A stretch of 64,000 nucleotides of DNA, from the NCBI GenBank assembly GCA_009599575.1, contig VWND01000007.1, positions 1,683,501-1,747,500 on the forward strand, read 5' to 3'. The notes below the pieces were generated by a model. It saw nothing but the letters and a program-made list of their open reading frames with translations. It was not told the DNA's origin and did not search any database. The position numbers were made by a program, and so were the translations under genes. Source of the stretch: Blumeriella jaapii (taxonomy: Eukaryota > Ascomycota > Leotiomycetes > Helotiales > Drepanopezizaceae). This document shows, in pieces, positions 23,180 through 34,186 of the stretch; positions within the stretch are counted from its first letter, which is position 1, and every line of letters starts with the position of its first letter.

Positions 23180-24434
23180 ATGACCGTCTTCGCCCCCGGC
23201 AACACAGCCGTCATCACGGGCGGCGCGTCGGGCATCGGCCTCGCGCTGGCGCGGACGTGCTATGGTCGCCACGGCATGCACGTCGTGATCGCCGACTGCC
23301 ACGGCGCGCACTTGGCGCGGGCGAAGGAGAGCATCGTCGCCGAGGGAAGAAGTGGGAGTGGGAGTGGGGGTAGCGGCAGTGGTGGTGAGCATGGGAGTGG
23401 AGGGGGGAGTGTGGAAACGGTCGAGATGGATGTTGCGCGATTGGAGGAGTTTGAGAAGATTAAGGTAGGGTGAGGTGTGATTCTTCGTTTTCGGAGGGGG
23501 GGGTGGGCGAAGGGGGGGTTTAATGTGATGTCTTTTCTTCGGCTGGGAACTTAGCTGCTTGATTCGGGGGATTTGACTCTTGGGCTTATAAGCACTGTTC
23601 TCTTGAAGCCGTTTCTTCTTGTTTTTTGGGGGGCAAGGGGGGAGATGTGAATTCACAGGTACCTATGGTACGAAAAATATCAACATGTAGCTGAAGCTGA
23701 CAGACCAACCCAGGCCAAAACGACCAAAATCGACCTTCTCGTCCTCAACGCCGGCATCGCGCTCAAGGGCGACTGGACAGACAGCGCCTACTTCCACCGC
23801 GTCCTAGACGTGAACCTCTTCGGCGTCATCCACGGCCTGAACGCCCTCTTGCCCCTCGTAACCACCAGCCCGAACCCGCAATCGCAAGCGCGCTCAATCA
23901 TCATCACAGGCTCCAAGCAAGGCATCACTAACCCTCCCGGAAACCCAGCCTACAACGCCTCCAAAGCCGCCATCAGATCCCTCGCCGAGCACCTCGCCTA
24001 CGACCTGTCTTCCACCTCGCCGAGCACCTCCGTGCACCTGCTCGTCCCCGGCTGGACCTTCACGGGGCTCTCGGGAAACGAGCCGTTCCCTGACGAGCTC
24101 CGCCGCCGCCGCCGCCGCCGCCTCAGAGACGGAAAGCAAAGAGGAGAAGACGGAGGAGCAGAAGGAGAAGGAGAGAGCGAAAGGGAAAAGGGCACAGAAG
24201 GAGAAGCCGCCCGGCGCGTGGACCCCCGCGCAAGTCGTCGATTTCCTGCAGGCCAAAATGGCCCAGGGCGCGTTCTACGTCCTCTGCCCCGACAACGACG
24301 TGAGCGAGGACCTGGACCGGCGGCGCATGCTGTGGGCGGCGAACGAGGCCGTGCAAGGACGGGCGCCGTTATCGAGGTGGAGAGAGGAGACGAGAGGGGA
24401 GGCGGAGGAGTGGATGAAGAATGTGGAGGTGTGA
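23180..24434 (+). CDS. Short-chain dehydrogenase/reductase (SDR), frame broken at a (CGC)n run
   Basis: Exons 23180-23464 and 23714-24434 (intron 249 bp, GTAGGG to CCCAG) encode a classical NAD(P)-dependent SDR of about 334 aa. The nucleotide-binding motif TGGASGIG is at residues 14-21, NAGIA follows intron 1, and the catalytic YNASK (Tyr/Lys) is near 23952. A Gly/Ser-rich insert (residues 55-75) is unusual. After LSGNEPFPDEL the frame must shift by +1 within the CGC repeat at 24097-24121. Read unshifted, the protein becomes a poly-Arg tail ending at 24439. Shifted, it gives a poly-Ala/charged linker, then WTPAQVVDFLQAKM and FYVLCPDNDVSEDLDRRR, the normal C-terminus of this subfamily, ending NVEV at 24434. 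The substrate is unknown. Confidence 0.85.
24097..24121 (+). repeat. (CGC)n run coinciding with the SDR frame break
   Basis: Seven or more CGC/CCG triplets lie inside coding sequence. The frame encodes Arg before the shift and Ala after it. Repeat-length errors or real length change at such a run would explain the break. Confidence 0.75.
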
Positions 24435-24773
24435 GTTGATGTGACGGAGAAAGGAGGAGGGAGGGGGGAGGAAGGAAGGAGGAGGGAACTTCACGGTGGT
24501 GGTGATGGTGGTGATGGTGGTGATGGTGGAGGGGAAGGATGTCGATAAGAGTATGAGATGATGAAAGACAGAAGAAGAAGAGTAAACAAAAGGGGATGCA
24601 GAATAAGGATTTTGGTATCCCACGCCCCATCGTAACAGTAATACAACATGACATGATTCATATAGGTACCTTCTCGATCGAGTAGTGCCCTCCCTGAACA
24701 CCCTCACCCCAAGACTCCGTCCCTATCTTGCCTACCAAAAAGCAAAGCGAAGCAAAGCAGAGCACCCCATCTC
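24435..24773. terminator. Convergent 3' region between SDR and SWIB genes
   Basis: Both flanking genes end into these 339 bp, which should hold their 3' UTRs and polyadenylation signals. It includes a 9-bp GGTGGTGAT repeat at 24494-24530. The exact poly(A) sites cannot be read. Confidence 0.5.
24494..24530 (+). repeat. 9-bp tandem repeat GGTGGTGAT
   Basis: About four copies lie in the shared 3' region downstream of the SDR stop. Confidence 0.85.
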
Positions 24774-26624
24774 CTAAGCTTTCGTGCGAGCTCCAATCAT
24801 CGAACTCACACCCTGCTTCACAATCTCACTCCCCCAAACCCCATCTGCGCCTCCTTTCCTCCACTCCTCGCCGCTGGCATCCTCGCCACCACCCCGAGGC
24901 GCCTCGCCAGCCAGCACCTCCAAGTCTCTCTTCTGGCTACTGAGCCACTTCGCAATGAAGTCCGTCGGGTTCCGGGACAGGGCGTCAAAGAATTGGTGTT
25001 TGCTCTTCGAGTTCATGATGCACTGCACCAGGACCGCGAGATGGGCGTCGTGGGCGGCCATTTCGCGGAGGCTGGTGGCGTACGTCGGGTTCTTGAGGTA
25101 GCTCTCGTAGGCGCCTTTGAGAGGATCGTCGACCAGCACTTCGACGTCGTAGATGGTGGGCGTGGGGTTCTCGTGGAACTCTTTGTCGACGCGGATGGTG
25201 TAGGGGAGCTTGACGGGTTCGAGGGGGTGCATGTGTGGCACGAGGATATCGGGAATGTATGGCACGTAGCCTTTCTCGCGGCCGATAAGCTGTACGCGTT
25301 AGCTATAACTCTGGGGAAATTGAGCAGGGAAGGGGTGTGTTGGTACCTGTTTTAGAAGATCGTCACACTCGAACTGGCGCTTTTCATCTTCTTCTTGCAA
25401 TCCCTTCGCATTAACATAGTCCCAAACGCCCATCACAGCCTCGAATCGCGTAGCAACGTTGACATCCAAGATATCAGCCAGCAGAGGGCTCAACTGATAT
25501 CTTTCCGGGTGCTCATCTCTGGTGAGTTTGATGACAATGTTCATATTCTCGTCACCTCCCCGCTTGAACTCCAATTGGTCGAAATCGGCAGCATTTGGCA
25601 GGTTGGCAGCATTCGGAGCAGCCGCGGGTTTCTTCCACTCCACGCTCTGATCCACACCGTCCTTGGTCTTGCTCCGGTCGAAGTCGACGGTCATGGCCTT
25701 GAAGAAGTGCGACAGCTTGTGTTGCTTGGGCTTGGGCTTATTTGACTTCTTCTGCTCGCCATCCTCGTCCATGGCGTCGCCATTCGCAGCCTCGTCCTCG
25801 TCATCGCTGTCGTCGCTATCCATGTTGTCGTCCGACGCGTCCAGCAGTCTTCCCTCAATCTTGACACGGTAAGACGAATCCATGTTGCTGCTGAAATCGA
25901 ACGCGTCCGCGTCTAGCGCATCCGCCTGCCACGGCTGGTCCTCTACAGTATTGCTGATGAACAGCCTCAACGTCCTACAGCGCTGCACAGCGTGAGCTTC
26001 CGTCCATCCGCCAGCCAGCCGAACCTCAATCGCCAGATCTCACCTTGATGTTCCGATCAACCTCGTCCCTGATATCCAGCCTCTTCCGCATCATGGTCGC
26101 GTCCAGCCTTCGCTCCACGTCCCTCAGACTCCGATACCGCTGCACGCCATCTCCCACCACGCAGTCCTCGAGGCCCTCGGGCAGGTTCCGATCGCTGGGT
26201 TTTGTTGCGCGCAGCTTCGCGCGCTCCAGCGCCTGGTGCTGCATCTGCTTCTGGACCTCCATCTGCTGCGGCGTCAGGTGCTGTTGATGGGGACCTGCGA
26301 TCATGGGGCCTGCGCGTAGAAGGTGTCAGTCAGGCAAAGAATCAAAGAATCGAAGACTCAGTCAGGCTCAAATCGTCGGTCCCGTAAGTAGTCTGGTCTG
26401 GTCAAGCTTTGGCTCTTGCAAGGGAGCGACGAAGGGAGATTGGAAAAGGATTAGAGTTCTTCCGCCGTCCAGGCCCGCACGCCGTCTTGGGTTCGGTCAT
26501 GACGAAATCAATTGGGAGAATCAGGAAGACACATACCGATGCCTCTTCTCGGCGTGCTGGTGGCAGCTGGGGATCGATGCGGCCCCGGGTTGGGAAAGGA
26601 GCGGTATTGCGGAGGCTGCTGCAT
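24774..26624 (-). CDS. SWIB-domain subunit of a SWI/SNF-type remodeller (Snf12/Rsc6/SMARCD family)
   Basis: Four exons (26537-26624, 26044-26309, 25347-25982, 24774-25289) join in frame to 501 aa. Intron 1 is 227 bp and follows the conserved-looking start MQQPPQYRSFPNPGPHRS; an ATG at 26304 lies just inside exon 2 and is not the true start. Introns 25983-26043 and 25290-25346 are 61 and 57 bp. The Gln-rich N-terminus leads to RKRLDIRDEVDRNIK, then TLRLFISNT, an acidic spacer (residues about 165-200) and the SWIB fold at about 280-350 (YQLSPLLADILDV, VWDYVNAKGL, then LIGREKGYVPYIP). SMARCD proteins are structural core subunits of BAF/RSC complexes. Snf12 and Rsc6 paralogues cannot be separated by eye. 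Confidence 0.9.
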
Positions 26625-27295
26625 CGTCTCGAAAGTGAGCGAACGACCGACGGGGCTTTTTGATCAGGAATGCGAGAGCGGGCCGGAGAAGGGTGATGTT
26701 TCACAGTTACGGATGTGCTGCTTGCTGTGCTTTGCTCTTTTGCACGCGACGACCTTAACCTTCCGAGACACAGGACATGTACATACCAGTGGATCGAGGT
26801 TGTGATCGCCCGATGGGGCTTAGCGGGTCCGAGACCCCCCCGGCCCCCAGATGTGAGATGTGATGGAAATCAACACACGAAGCGTGGGCGATGACGCTCT
26901 TTCTCAGGCAACATGTCCAGAACATAAGAAAAGGAATAAGAGGTTCGAACAGGGGAAAAAGATAGAGAATACAAGACCCTACTTCGCTCCCGGAACTCAC
27001 CAGCGATTGCAGCAACATTCAGCCCTGGATTGACTCGTTACATGTCATATGAATACCTATTCAGCCTTCGAGAGGAACGCCGTCTTTGTGTTGATGATAT
27101 GCACCCAACGCCCCTGCTGGTACCTAATTACACACGCCGTTACGGTCAATTCCCCAGACCCCAATGCCCAAACTCCAGTGCTCATATCCAGCCGTGACCG
27201 CCCAAAGCCCCTGCTGCAAACGACCCACGACGAGTCCTGTACGCTTTCCGTGGACATATCATGTCTCATCAACTTCCTCTCTCGGCGCTGCTCTC
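26625..27295. other. Intergenic region between SWIB and HYM1 genes
   Basis: The 671 bp should hold the SWIB-gene promoter and the HYM1 3' UTR. No gene or notable repeat was seen. Confidence 0.5.
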
Positions 27296-28600
27296 TTAGC
27301 GTCCTTGCGAACCCAACAGGGCCGGCTTCTGCGACGGTTCGACGGGCTTTGGCGGCATGTTCTTGATCTGCTTGATCAAGAATTCCCGCTCGTCAATGAA
27401 CTGCTCATCCTCGGTCCGATCTTGCAAGAACTCCTTCAGAAAGATGAGAAGCTTCTCCCGGTTGATAAGCAATATCTTCTGTACGGCGATCGACTTGTGA
27501 GGGTTGGCGACGAAGACCTTGAAGACGTGGAAACCCTCGTATTGCACCATCTTCCTCTCATCCCTCAGGAGGTTCATACAGATCTTCAGGTGCTCTCCTC
27601 GATCGACGTAAGCGGTCATGACAGCATAGTTGGCCCGGTCCAGCAGAATCTCGCCGAGGAGCTTTATCGATTGACGCTTGGTGACATAGCTTTCTGACTT
27701 GACCAGAACGTTATTATACTTGTCGAAGAATAGGTCGAAATTGGTAGATAGGTACTGAGCCACGAGTTGCTTGTGCTTGGTTAGGAGTTCCTAATTTTGT
27801 TAGCCGTGTCTCGCAACCAGAACACATGGCCATCATGGACTTACTCTGAAAGTCGTAAAGGCGTCCGCGCCAACTTCGAAGGAACCCTGATCAATCCACT
27901 TGAAGAACTTCCAGAAAACGCCATTTCCGCTCTGTCTCAACTCCGGATTTATGCCAGTCAAGCCTTTATTCGGACCAGCGTTTCCTTCGATTTGGTCATC
28001 GTACAGTATAATTGCCGCCGCCGCATCGCTCTTCAAGACCTCTCTCAGCACGGTTCCCGCTGGAGTTGCACTCTCCTTATGATCGTAGCCATTGCATAGC
28101 TCCACTAGAACCTCGGGGCGATTGTTGATAACGTAGCTCAGGGCCAGGGGCTCGCTCTTCGGGGACGCCGTGGGAGGTCGAAAGCGCAAGACAGAGGAGA
28201 AGATGACCTGGGTGTCTTTCCTAGATTCGAAAGGTAACCGCCACAGGTTGACTGCCAGGATGTAGAGGAGGTCCTCTTGGATAATGCCCGTCACAAGGGA
28301 GTATATTTGCTCGGGGCTGGCTTCGGTTTCTGAAACGCCATTAGCATCCTTGCCCAAACCTGGCAGAGATGGAAGCAGACCCTGATTGCCCTGCAGGACA
28401 AACTTCATCTGCCCCAGCGTCTTTGCCAGTTCCTCGGCCTGTATGTGAGTCAGCTTCCCGATCATTCAGGAGAGGTGACGATTGCGCACTTTCGCAGCCG
28501 CAGTTGCAGCGGGACCGTCAAGCTTGAGTATTTGCTCCTTGGCCTGCTTGGGCAAGTCGACCGTATTCGTTCGCGGACGGCGGCCAAAGAGGAACGACAT
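27296..28600 (-). CDS. HYM1: Mo25/Hym1 scaffold of the RAM/MOR kinase network
   Basis: Exons 28490-28600, 27845-28438 and 27296-27790 give 399 aa. The introns are 51 and 54 bp; the second joins DAFTTFR to ELLTKHKQLVAQYL, the exact Mo25 core. The N-terminus MSFLFGRRPRTNTVDL and the C-terminal FVANPHKSIAVQKILLINREKLLIFL identify the armadillo-like Mo25 family. In fungi Hym1/Pmo25 supports the Kic1 (GCK) and Cbk1 (NDR) kinases that control cell polarity, septation and hyphal growth. The protein is longer than the ~340 residues usual for Mo25, partly through an internal loop (PSLPGLGKDANGVSETEAS) that most homologues lack, as I recall. It shares a divergent promoter with PRMT3. Confidence 0.93.
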
Positions 28601-29549
28601 CTTGGACGTGGTGTGGTTGTTGTTCTTGCCCGGCAGTTCGATTGTTTACAGCGAGAGTCGACTGTTGTTGGTTCATCCGGTGGGAAGGGTGCGTTCAACA
28701 GCGGACACGAGGCTCGAGCATGTGGGAACAAGGACCGAGAGTCGAATGCATAACACGGCGATGAAGGGCGTTTATGCTTGCTATCACTCGACCGTTTGTT
28801 TGGCTTCAGCTAGCCATGGCTTGCTTGTTGTTTTGTTGCTTGACTGGACAGTACAGCACTGTACCAGAGAGAGCCCTTGAGCAGCTCGAGCCCGGCGGGG
28901 CCCCTGTTTGCTCGGCAACTAAGTAATAAGTGCAGTAATATGTAAATGCAGTAACAAGTGCAGTAATACTGTAAGTACAGTAATAATTGCCGTAATAGCT
29001 ACAGCTACAGTACCAACTACAGTATCAACTACGGTAACAACTAGGGTAACAACTACAGTAACAACTAGGGTAACAACTACAGTAACAGCTTCAGTAACAG
29101 CTTCAGTAACAACTAAAGCAGTTATTCCAGTAATAGGCTATAAATAATCGAATCAGTAAGGTCTGCATAATCAATTATGTCACGGAACCAACAGCCCGCA
29201 TTGCATGGCTATTCTGTAGACTGCCTCGGATATCAACATGTATCCGCGATGAATCGAATCGACTTCCCATCATGAAGTGACTGACGTACTGTAAGTATTG
29301 CGGATGATGTACAGACATACATACTGTACTGTATATACAATACGGTACATACAGTACATCGTCCTCCTCTGCATGCAAATGGCCCTTATCTAATCAGTTG
29401 CTTCCTGGGGTCATTTCTCGGCACCAGTCAGCGCTTTTGGCAGAAACCCACAAGCAAAATATACAGCAAAATATACACATACAGTACATGTACTCGAGCT
29501 CCGGCAGCGGTTTTCCAAACCAAACCATCTCCCCCAAAGCCCCTTCATC
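28601..29549. promoter_or_regulatory. Divergent HYM1/PRMT3 promoter with a 12-bp minisatellite
   Basis: The 949 bp between outward-facing starts contain TACAGTAC words (28849-28864, 29318-29360), a CAGTAATA-rich stretch from 28921 and a nine-copy 12-bp array. No gene was seen. Confidence 0.6.
29006..29113 (+). repeat. 12-bp minisatellite, consensus TACAGTAACAAC
   Basis: Nine contiguous 12-bp units follow one another without gaps. They vary mainly at positions 2-4 (TACAG, TACGG, TAGGG, TTCAG). The array is preceded from 28921 by looser CAGTAATA repeats, and the unit contains the TACAGTA word found elsewhere in the window. Confidence 0.92.
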
Positions 29550-31272
29550 ATGTCGGCCACGGCCCCCGACCTCGAGAAGGACACGGGAAAGGACCATGAT
29601 GCAGCATCGTCCGAGAGCTCAGAGGCCTCAGATATCCTCGATCCCAGGAACGAAGAAGGATGGGAAGATGCCGAGCCAGATCACGAGGAGATCAAGTTCA
29701 CCTCGTTGCTGGATGATCAAGTCTTCACCGATCTCTATGCAATGCTGCAACATTGCAAAGACAAGCACGGCTTGGATTTTCTCCAGCTCAGACAGAAACT
29801 CGGCCTGGACTTCTATGGCAACATCAAGCTCGTCAACTACATTCGCTCCCAGGTCCAGGGCGGCCAGAAAGTGTCCGGCGACGTCTCCAAGACTGAATTT
29901 GAGCATGACAAGTTCTTGAAGCCGGTCCTGGAAGACGACGCTCTGTAGTCTAGACGAGCTCCCCGAGGTCACGGACGATGTCCAAAGCGCAAACACAGAC
30001 AAGAATGGCCAAGCGGTGTCCGGTGACGCCGCGCCTCTGGCTGCTCGGGTCGTCGAGCTACAAGAGGATCTGCGTAGAATGCAGTTGCAATTCGACAACT
30101 ATCGCTCAAGCGTGGCGCAAACTTTGGACGAACGGTGGAATGCCAGTGCTCCATCGGGCTCGTCTGCCGCCAAGGAAGAAAAGAGGGATGATGATAGCCA
30201 CTACTTCAGTTCGTACTCGTACAACGGTAAGTGTCGATGTATGGTGCAGCCTCAAGAGCGACGGCTGACTGAGACAGATATTCACGAGACTATGCTGAAG
30301 GACACGGTCCGCACCGATGCCTACCGAGACTTCGTCTACAACCACAAGTCTCGGTTTGCGGGCAAGACGGTTCTCGATGTAGGCTGCGGCACCGGGATCC
30401 TCAGCATGTTCTGTGCCCAGGCCGGCGCGGCCCGAGTCATTGCAGTCGACAACTCAGCTATTATTGACAAAGCCCGAGAGAACATCTTCCACAACGGCTT
30501 CGCTGACAAGATCACCTGCCTCCGAGGCAAGATCGAAGAAGTCACTCTGCCCGTCGGCAAAGTCGATATCATCATCAGTGAATGGATGGGCTACTGCTTG
30601 CTGTACGAGGCCATGCTCGACAGTGTCATCTATGCCCGAGACAGGTACCTGACTCCCGACGGCCTCATGATCCCAAGTCACATGAACATGTGGGTAGCCC
30701 CTGTGGCCGATCCCGAGTACATCGCAGACCACATTGCCTTCTGGCGTGATGTCTACGGATTCGATATGAAGGCCATGCAAGCCGGTATCCACGACGATGC
30801 CCAAGTCCTGCACTTACCAGCTCGAACCATCTGCGCCGATCCCTTCCCATTCTTGCAACTCAGTCTGCACACCACGACCGTCAAGGACCTCGTCTTCAAG
30901 CGCAAGTGGCAAGCAAAGCTTCGCAAGGACATTGACGCTCTGGATGGCTTCGTCATCTGGTTCGACTCCTTCTTCATGCCTTCGCGTGAGGATGCCGTGC
31001 CGGAAGACGCGAGAGCTGAGGAGTGGACCAAGGCAGGCAAGAAGGGGATTGCGTTCACGACTGGTCCTGGAGGAAAGGAGACGCACTGGAAGCAGGGTGT
31101 TATGCTGATTGACAACACGAAAGAGAAGCCCATGGGCCGCAAGGCCGGAGAGGAGATCTCGGGCGAGCTGGAGTACGCTGTACCAGAGGACAACTCGCGC
31201 GCGTTGAACGTTGGCATGACGTGGATGTTTGGGAACGAGAAAGCTAGCAAGCAGACTTGGAAGATGAGATGA
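29550..31272 (+). CDS. PRMT3: Type I protein arginine N-methyltransferase, PRMT3 class, with a frame break
   Basis: Exons 29550-30226 and 30278-31272 encode about 556 aa. The intron (51 bp, GTAAGT, CTGAC branch) is in phase with no stop and joins SYSYN to IHETMLKDTVR. The catalytic core has motif I VLDVGCGTGIL (SAM binding), the double-E loop SEWMGYCLLYEAML, and a THW-loop equivalent THWKQGV. The N-terminus aligns with the PRMT3 zinc-finger region but keeps only the HCKDKH half; the first two cysteines are absent. PRMT3 methylates ribosomal protein uS5 (Rps2) in the cytosol. At 29938-29948 the frame breaks: PVLEDDAL meets TAG, while one base further CSLDELPEVTDD continues. One extra or two missing bases explain it. 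Confidence 0.88.
29936..29950 (+). other. Frame break / in-frame TAG in PRMT3
   Basis: The conserved PVLEDDAL-SLDELP block straddles this point, so an intron is unlikely. As read, it would truncate the protein before the methyltransferase core. Confidence 0.7.
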
Positions 31273-31631
31273 GTTACGCTGATCTAGCCAAGTGTTTACG
31301 ATACCAATGAGGCGTTCAAAAGTGTTACTCTGTGCTACGGGAGGAAATGAGCTTAGTTTATTGCAAAATTGACAGTACCCTTTTTCCTTATTGCGTTGGT
31401 CCTTTGGAGTCTTTTAACAAGCGGCAGCGGAGATCAACGGTAGTAGTATCCCGTTGCAAGCTACTGGTTGCCATACCCGATGAATTCAAGTACTCGCACA
31501 TCGCTAAGCTCCCAGTTGCCGTTTTCACTATTGATCTCAACCACTCTACACTTTCAGATCTGCTTTAGGGCTCGCTAAATGCTCTTCATTACTTTCAACC
31601 CCAGCTGAAACCTCCCACAAGCAGAACCTCT
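31273..31631. terminator. Convergent 3' region PRMT3 / FMN-binding gene
   Basis: These 359 bp lie between two stops facing each other and are expected to hold both 3' UTRs. Nothing else was seen. Confidence 0.5.
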
Positions 31632-32782
31632 TTACTCATTGCCAGCAGCAGTCAACGCATTCCTCTTCCCAGCCTCGTTCTCCCTCTCCACAAAGCTCGT
31701 GATGTGCTCAGGCACCTACCCCCTTTTATCAGTACGTATTCTACAGTTCCTTCCACATACTTCAATCCAGAATAACAGCCAAGAGGGAAGAGGGAAAACA
31801 CATACCTTTTCACACCTATTTTCCGGGCTTTCCACCGGTTCCCCGTATTGCGTCCAAGTCGGCACCACCCCAACTAAAACTCATTAGCATTCAAAGCCCA
31901 TCCATCTTCCCTCCGGCATCCAGTCTGGCCAAGAAGAGAGCGAAACGGATCACGCACACAAAATGGAGAGAGAGAGAAAGACAAAAGCAAAAAAGACAGA
32001 AACAGAAACATACTCCACGTCTTCGCCCGCAGCTCCCCATCCCTCAAATCCGCGCGATCATCCCCCGGCGGCCCCCTCCTCACCTTCGCACTCGCATCCA
32101 CGATCCTCACCCTCAAGATCTGCGTGCTCGTCATCTCGGCCTTCGTCGGCGGCGTGCGGGAGCCCGCCCACCTGCCCTGAAGCACCCCGTCCGTGATCCT
32201 CTCCATAGCCCACAGCTTCTCGGCCGCGTCGTCGACGGCGCGCGCGAACCCGTGCATGACCGCCGAGCGGTAGTTGTAGCTGTGGTGGTTGGGCGTCAGG
32301 GCCAGCACGAGGCCGTCGAGGTGCGTGGCCGCTATGGTCAGGGGGAAGCCTCCCGTGTGCTCGTCCTCCGCGTACGGATCTTGCTCCTGCTGTCGCCGGT
32401 CTCCTGGTGGGGAAGAGGGGGAGGCCGACTGCCCGAGACGCATGAGCCGCGAGGAGATGTAGCCGTGGAGGTAGAGGTCCAGCGGGTCGGCGGGCGTCAG
32501 CGAGGCGTCGGCGTAGGAACCTACGAAGCCCAACATGGGGATCATGGCTGGGAAGGGGTCATCTGGCACGGGGAACGAGACGTGCAGGACTTGCGTCGTG
32601 CTGACGATGGAGTTGATCGTCGCGGCGTCGTATCTGCCTGTGGCGAGATTAACTGATGCTCCATCTCTTGCTAGCTGACAGTGACAAGGGGATAGGAACA
32701 GCGACTCACCACGGGGCTTGCCATAGCGGTTTATGGTATTGCGAGGGAGTTTGGCGTAGGCTGGGGATTGGGGGTCCGACAT
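31632..32782 (-). CDS. FMN-binding split-barrel protein (pyridoxamine 5'-phosphate oxidase-like)
   Basis: Exons 32710-32782, 32014-32637, 31806-31873 and 31632-31715 join to 282 aa. The last two exons are short and easily missed. They supply VVPTWTQYGEPVESPENR and VPEHITSFVEREN, the normal C-terminus of the family, so the apparent reading frame that runs on to 31874 is intron read-through. Intron 1 (72 bp) is in phase without a stop; the others are 140 and 90 bp. Features are the start SDPQSPAYAKLPRNTINRYGKPRG, the substrate/FMN strand LHGYISSRLMR, and the conserved core GFPLTIAATHLDGLVLA and HHSYNYRSAVMHG. The family binds FMN in a dimeric barrel; the reaction of this branch is not established. 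Confidence 0.88.
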
Positions 32783-33795
32783 TTTGATGGTCGACTTGTC
32801 TAGGAGGAACTTAGGATGGGTTGGGCTACGTGAGCTGGCTAAGGATTTTGATAATGATAGATGCTGTGAGAGGTTTTCTGGATTTACGAAATAGCAACCT
32901 TGATATCAGAAGAACAGAACTGTCACTCCGAGCATGAATGATGTGCGATGTTGGTCAGCTTCTGCAGGCACCCGATAGCTACTTTACTTCCACCAATGGA
33001 TGCCGGGGCATTTGTGTTGCTGCAGGAAGGATAACCAACTGTACTGTACATATACTGTACGTATTATGGATGGATAATACGTACATTATTTATCGAGTGT
33101 CAACTCTGAGTAGGGACGAGGTTAATGGCTATCGACAACGAGAGCAGACCGAGGGCGATACGTGCTGTAGCTCAAAGCCCATCTCATGTCACTGACTGTA
33201 CTGTGTTCAAATCAGTCGGTTAAAAACCTCGTCACGTGAAACAGTCTTGATCTGATATTATTCGATTGCTTGACCCAGATCTCCGCAATGTATTCATGTC
33301 ACCTACAGCGCTTCTATTTACTTTACTTCGTTCTCTCTTCTCACAAGCTCGGTACCAAAAGTAGCCTGGCAAACCGCTCCCCGGCCAACCTCGGTTAAGG
33401 CGACTCGGCTAGGCTCCATAACACGCAATACTACACATCACATTGTCAGTGACCCTGGGTAACAGGGTGAGAAATCAAATTGTCGAGGAGAATCCATGTA
33501 TGCCCCCCGATCATGGGAATCTGCCGTTGAATTCCTCAATTCGAGCAATCCTCAACTCTCTCTTTTACATTCCACTCAGAACATCCCACTAGCCTCTTAC
33601 TTCCGCCTTGCACAGTACTTAGGATGAAGCTTCGATTATTGGTTGGTGGGCTTAACAAATCGTACGGCAGCCCACTATTAGTCTTTCTCAAAAATGAACA
33701 TTTGGCTTTTGACTGCTCGAAGGTATCGTCGCCGATGACTGTGATGGGACTAGTGATCACGTGAGCCAGTAGTGCGCACAGAGCACAATTGGGGG

Positions 33796-33803
33796 TATAA
33801 AAG
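33796..33803 (+). promoter_or_regulatory. TATA box TATAAAAG
   Basis: A perfect TATAAAAG lies about 390 bp before the ATG at 34187. It is followed by a pyrimidine-rich leader typical of strongly or inducibly expressed fungal genes. Confidence 0.6.
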
Positions 33804-34057
33804 GCTTCTTCCTTCCTGGAGCTTCTAGAAAACAATCAATCCAATCTACATCTCTACCACTACACCTTTCTAAGACCACACAAGGTGACGGAGGGGGCCA
33901 GAACCAGCCAAAGCCCATGTCGCGATGGGTCGGCCTATCTCGTATACATGGGGACTTCTTCCCACAAAGCTCTCAATTCTTCCTTCCTTACATCTTTTCA
34001 TCCTGAAGAACTGACACTTTCAAATCCTTCTTCTTATTTAAACTTTTCACCTTCAAA

Positions 34058-34147
34058 CTCTTCATCTTCCAACTCTTCATCTTCCAACTCTTCATCTTCC
34101 AGCTCTTCATCTTCCAGCTCTTCATCTTCCAACTCTTCATCTTCAAG
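34058..34147 (+). repeat. 15-bp minisatellite, unit CTCTTCATCTTCCAA
   Basis: Six contiguous 15-bp units (A/G variation in the last two positions) end 40 bp before the relic gene's ATG, so they lie in its presumed 5' UTR. Confidence 0.93.
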
Positions 34148-34186
34148 TTTCGTCCATGAACAAGGAAAGGCGTCCTAAAGATCGAG

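Larger units (their letters stand above)
32783..34186. promoter_or_regulatory. Intergenic region with TATA-type promoter of the decayed gene
   Basis: The 1.4 kb hold the FMN-gene promoter on the left (TACTGTACATATACTGTACGTA near 33040) and on the right a TATA box followed by a CT-rich leader and a 15-bp repeat. The reading frame over 33885-34178 is a Ser-rich translation of that repeat, not a gene. Confidence 0.55.

Noticed and set aside
34058..34147. Possible CRISPR-like array
   Set aside because: The units abut directly with no spacers, and the genome is eukaryotic. It is a simple minisatellite.
33885..34178. Ser/Asn-rich 97-codon protein
   Set aside because: Most of it is a mechanical translation of the 15-bp repeat. 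The codons before it have no family resemblance, and the real start is at 34187.
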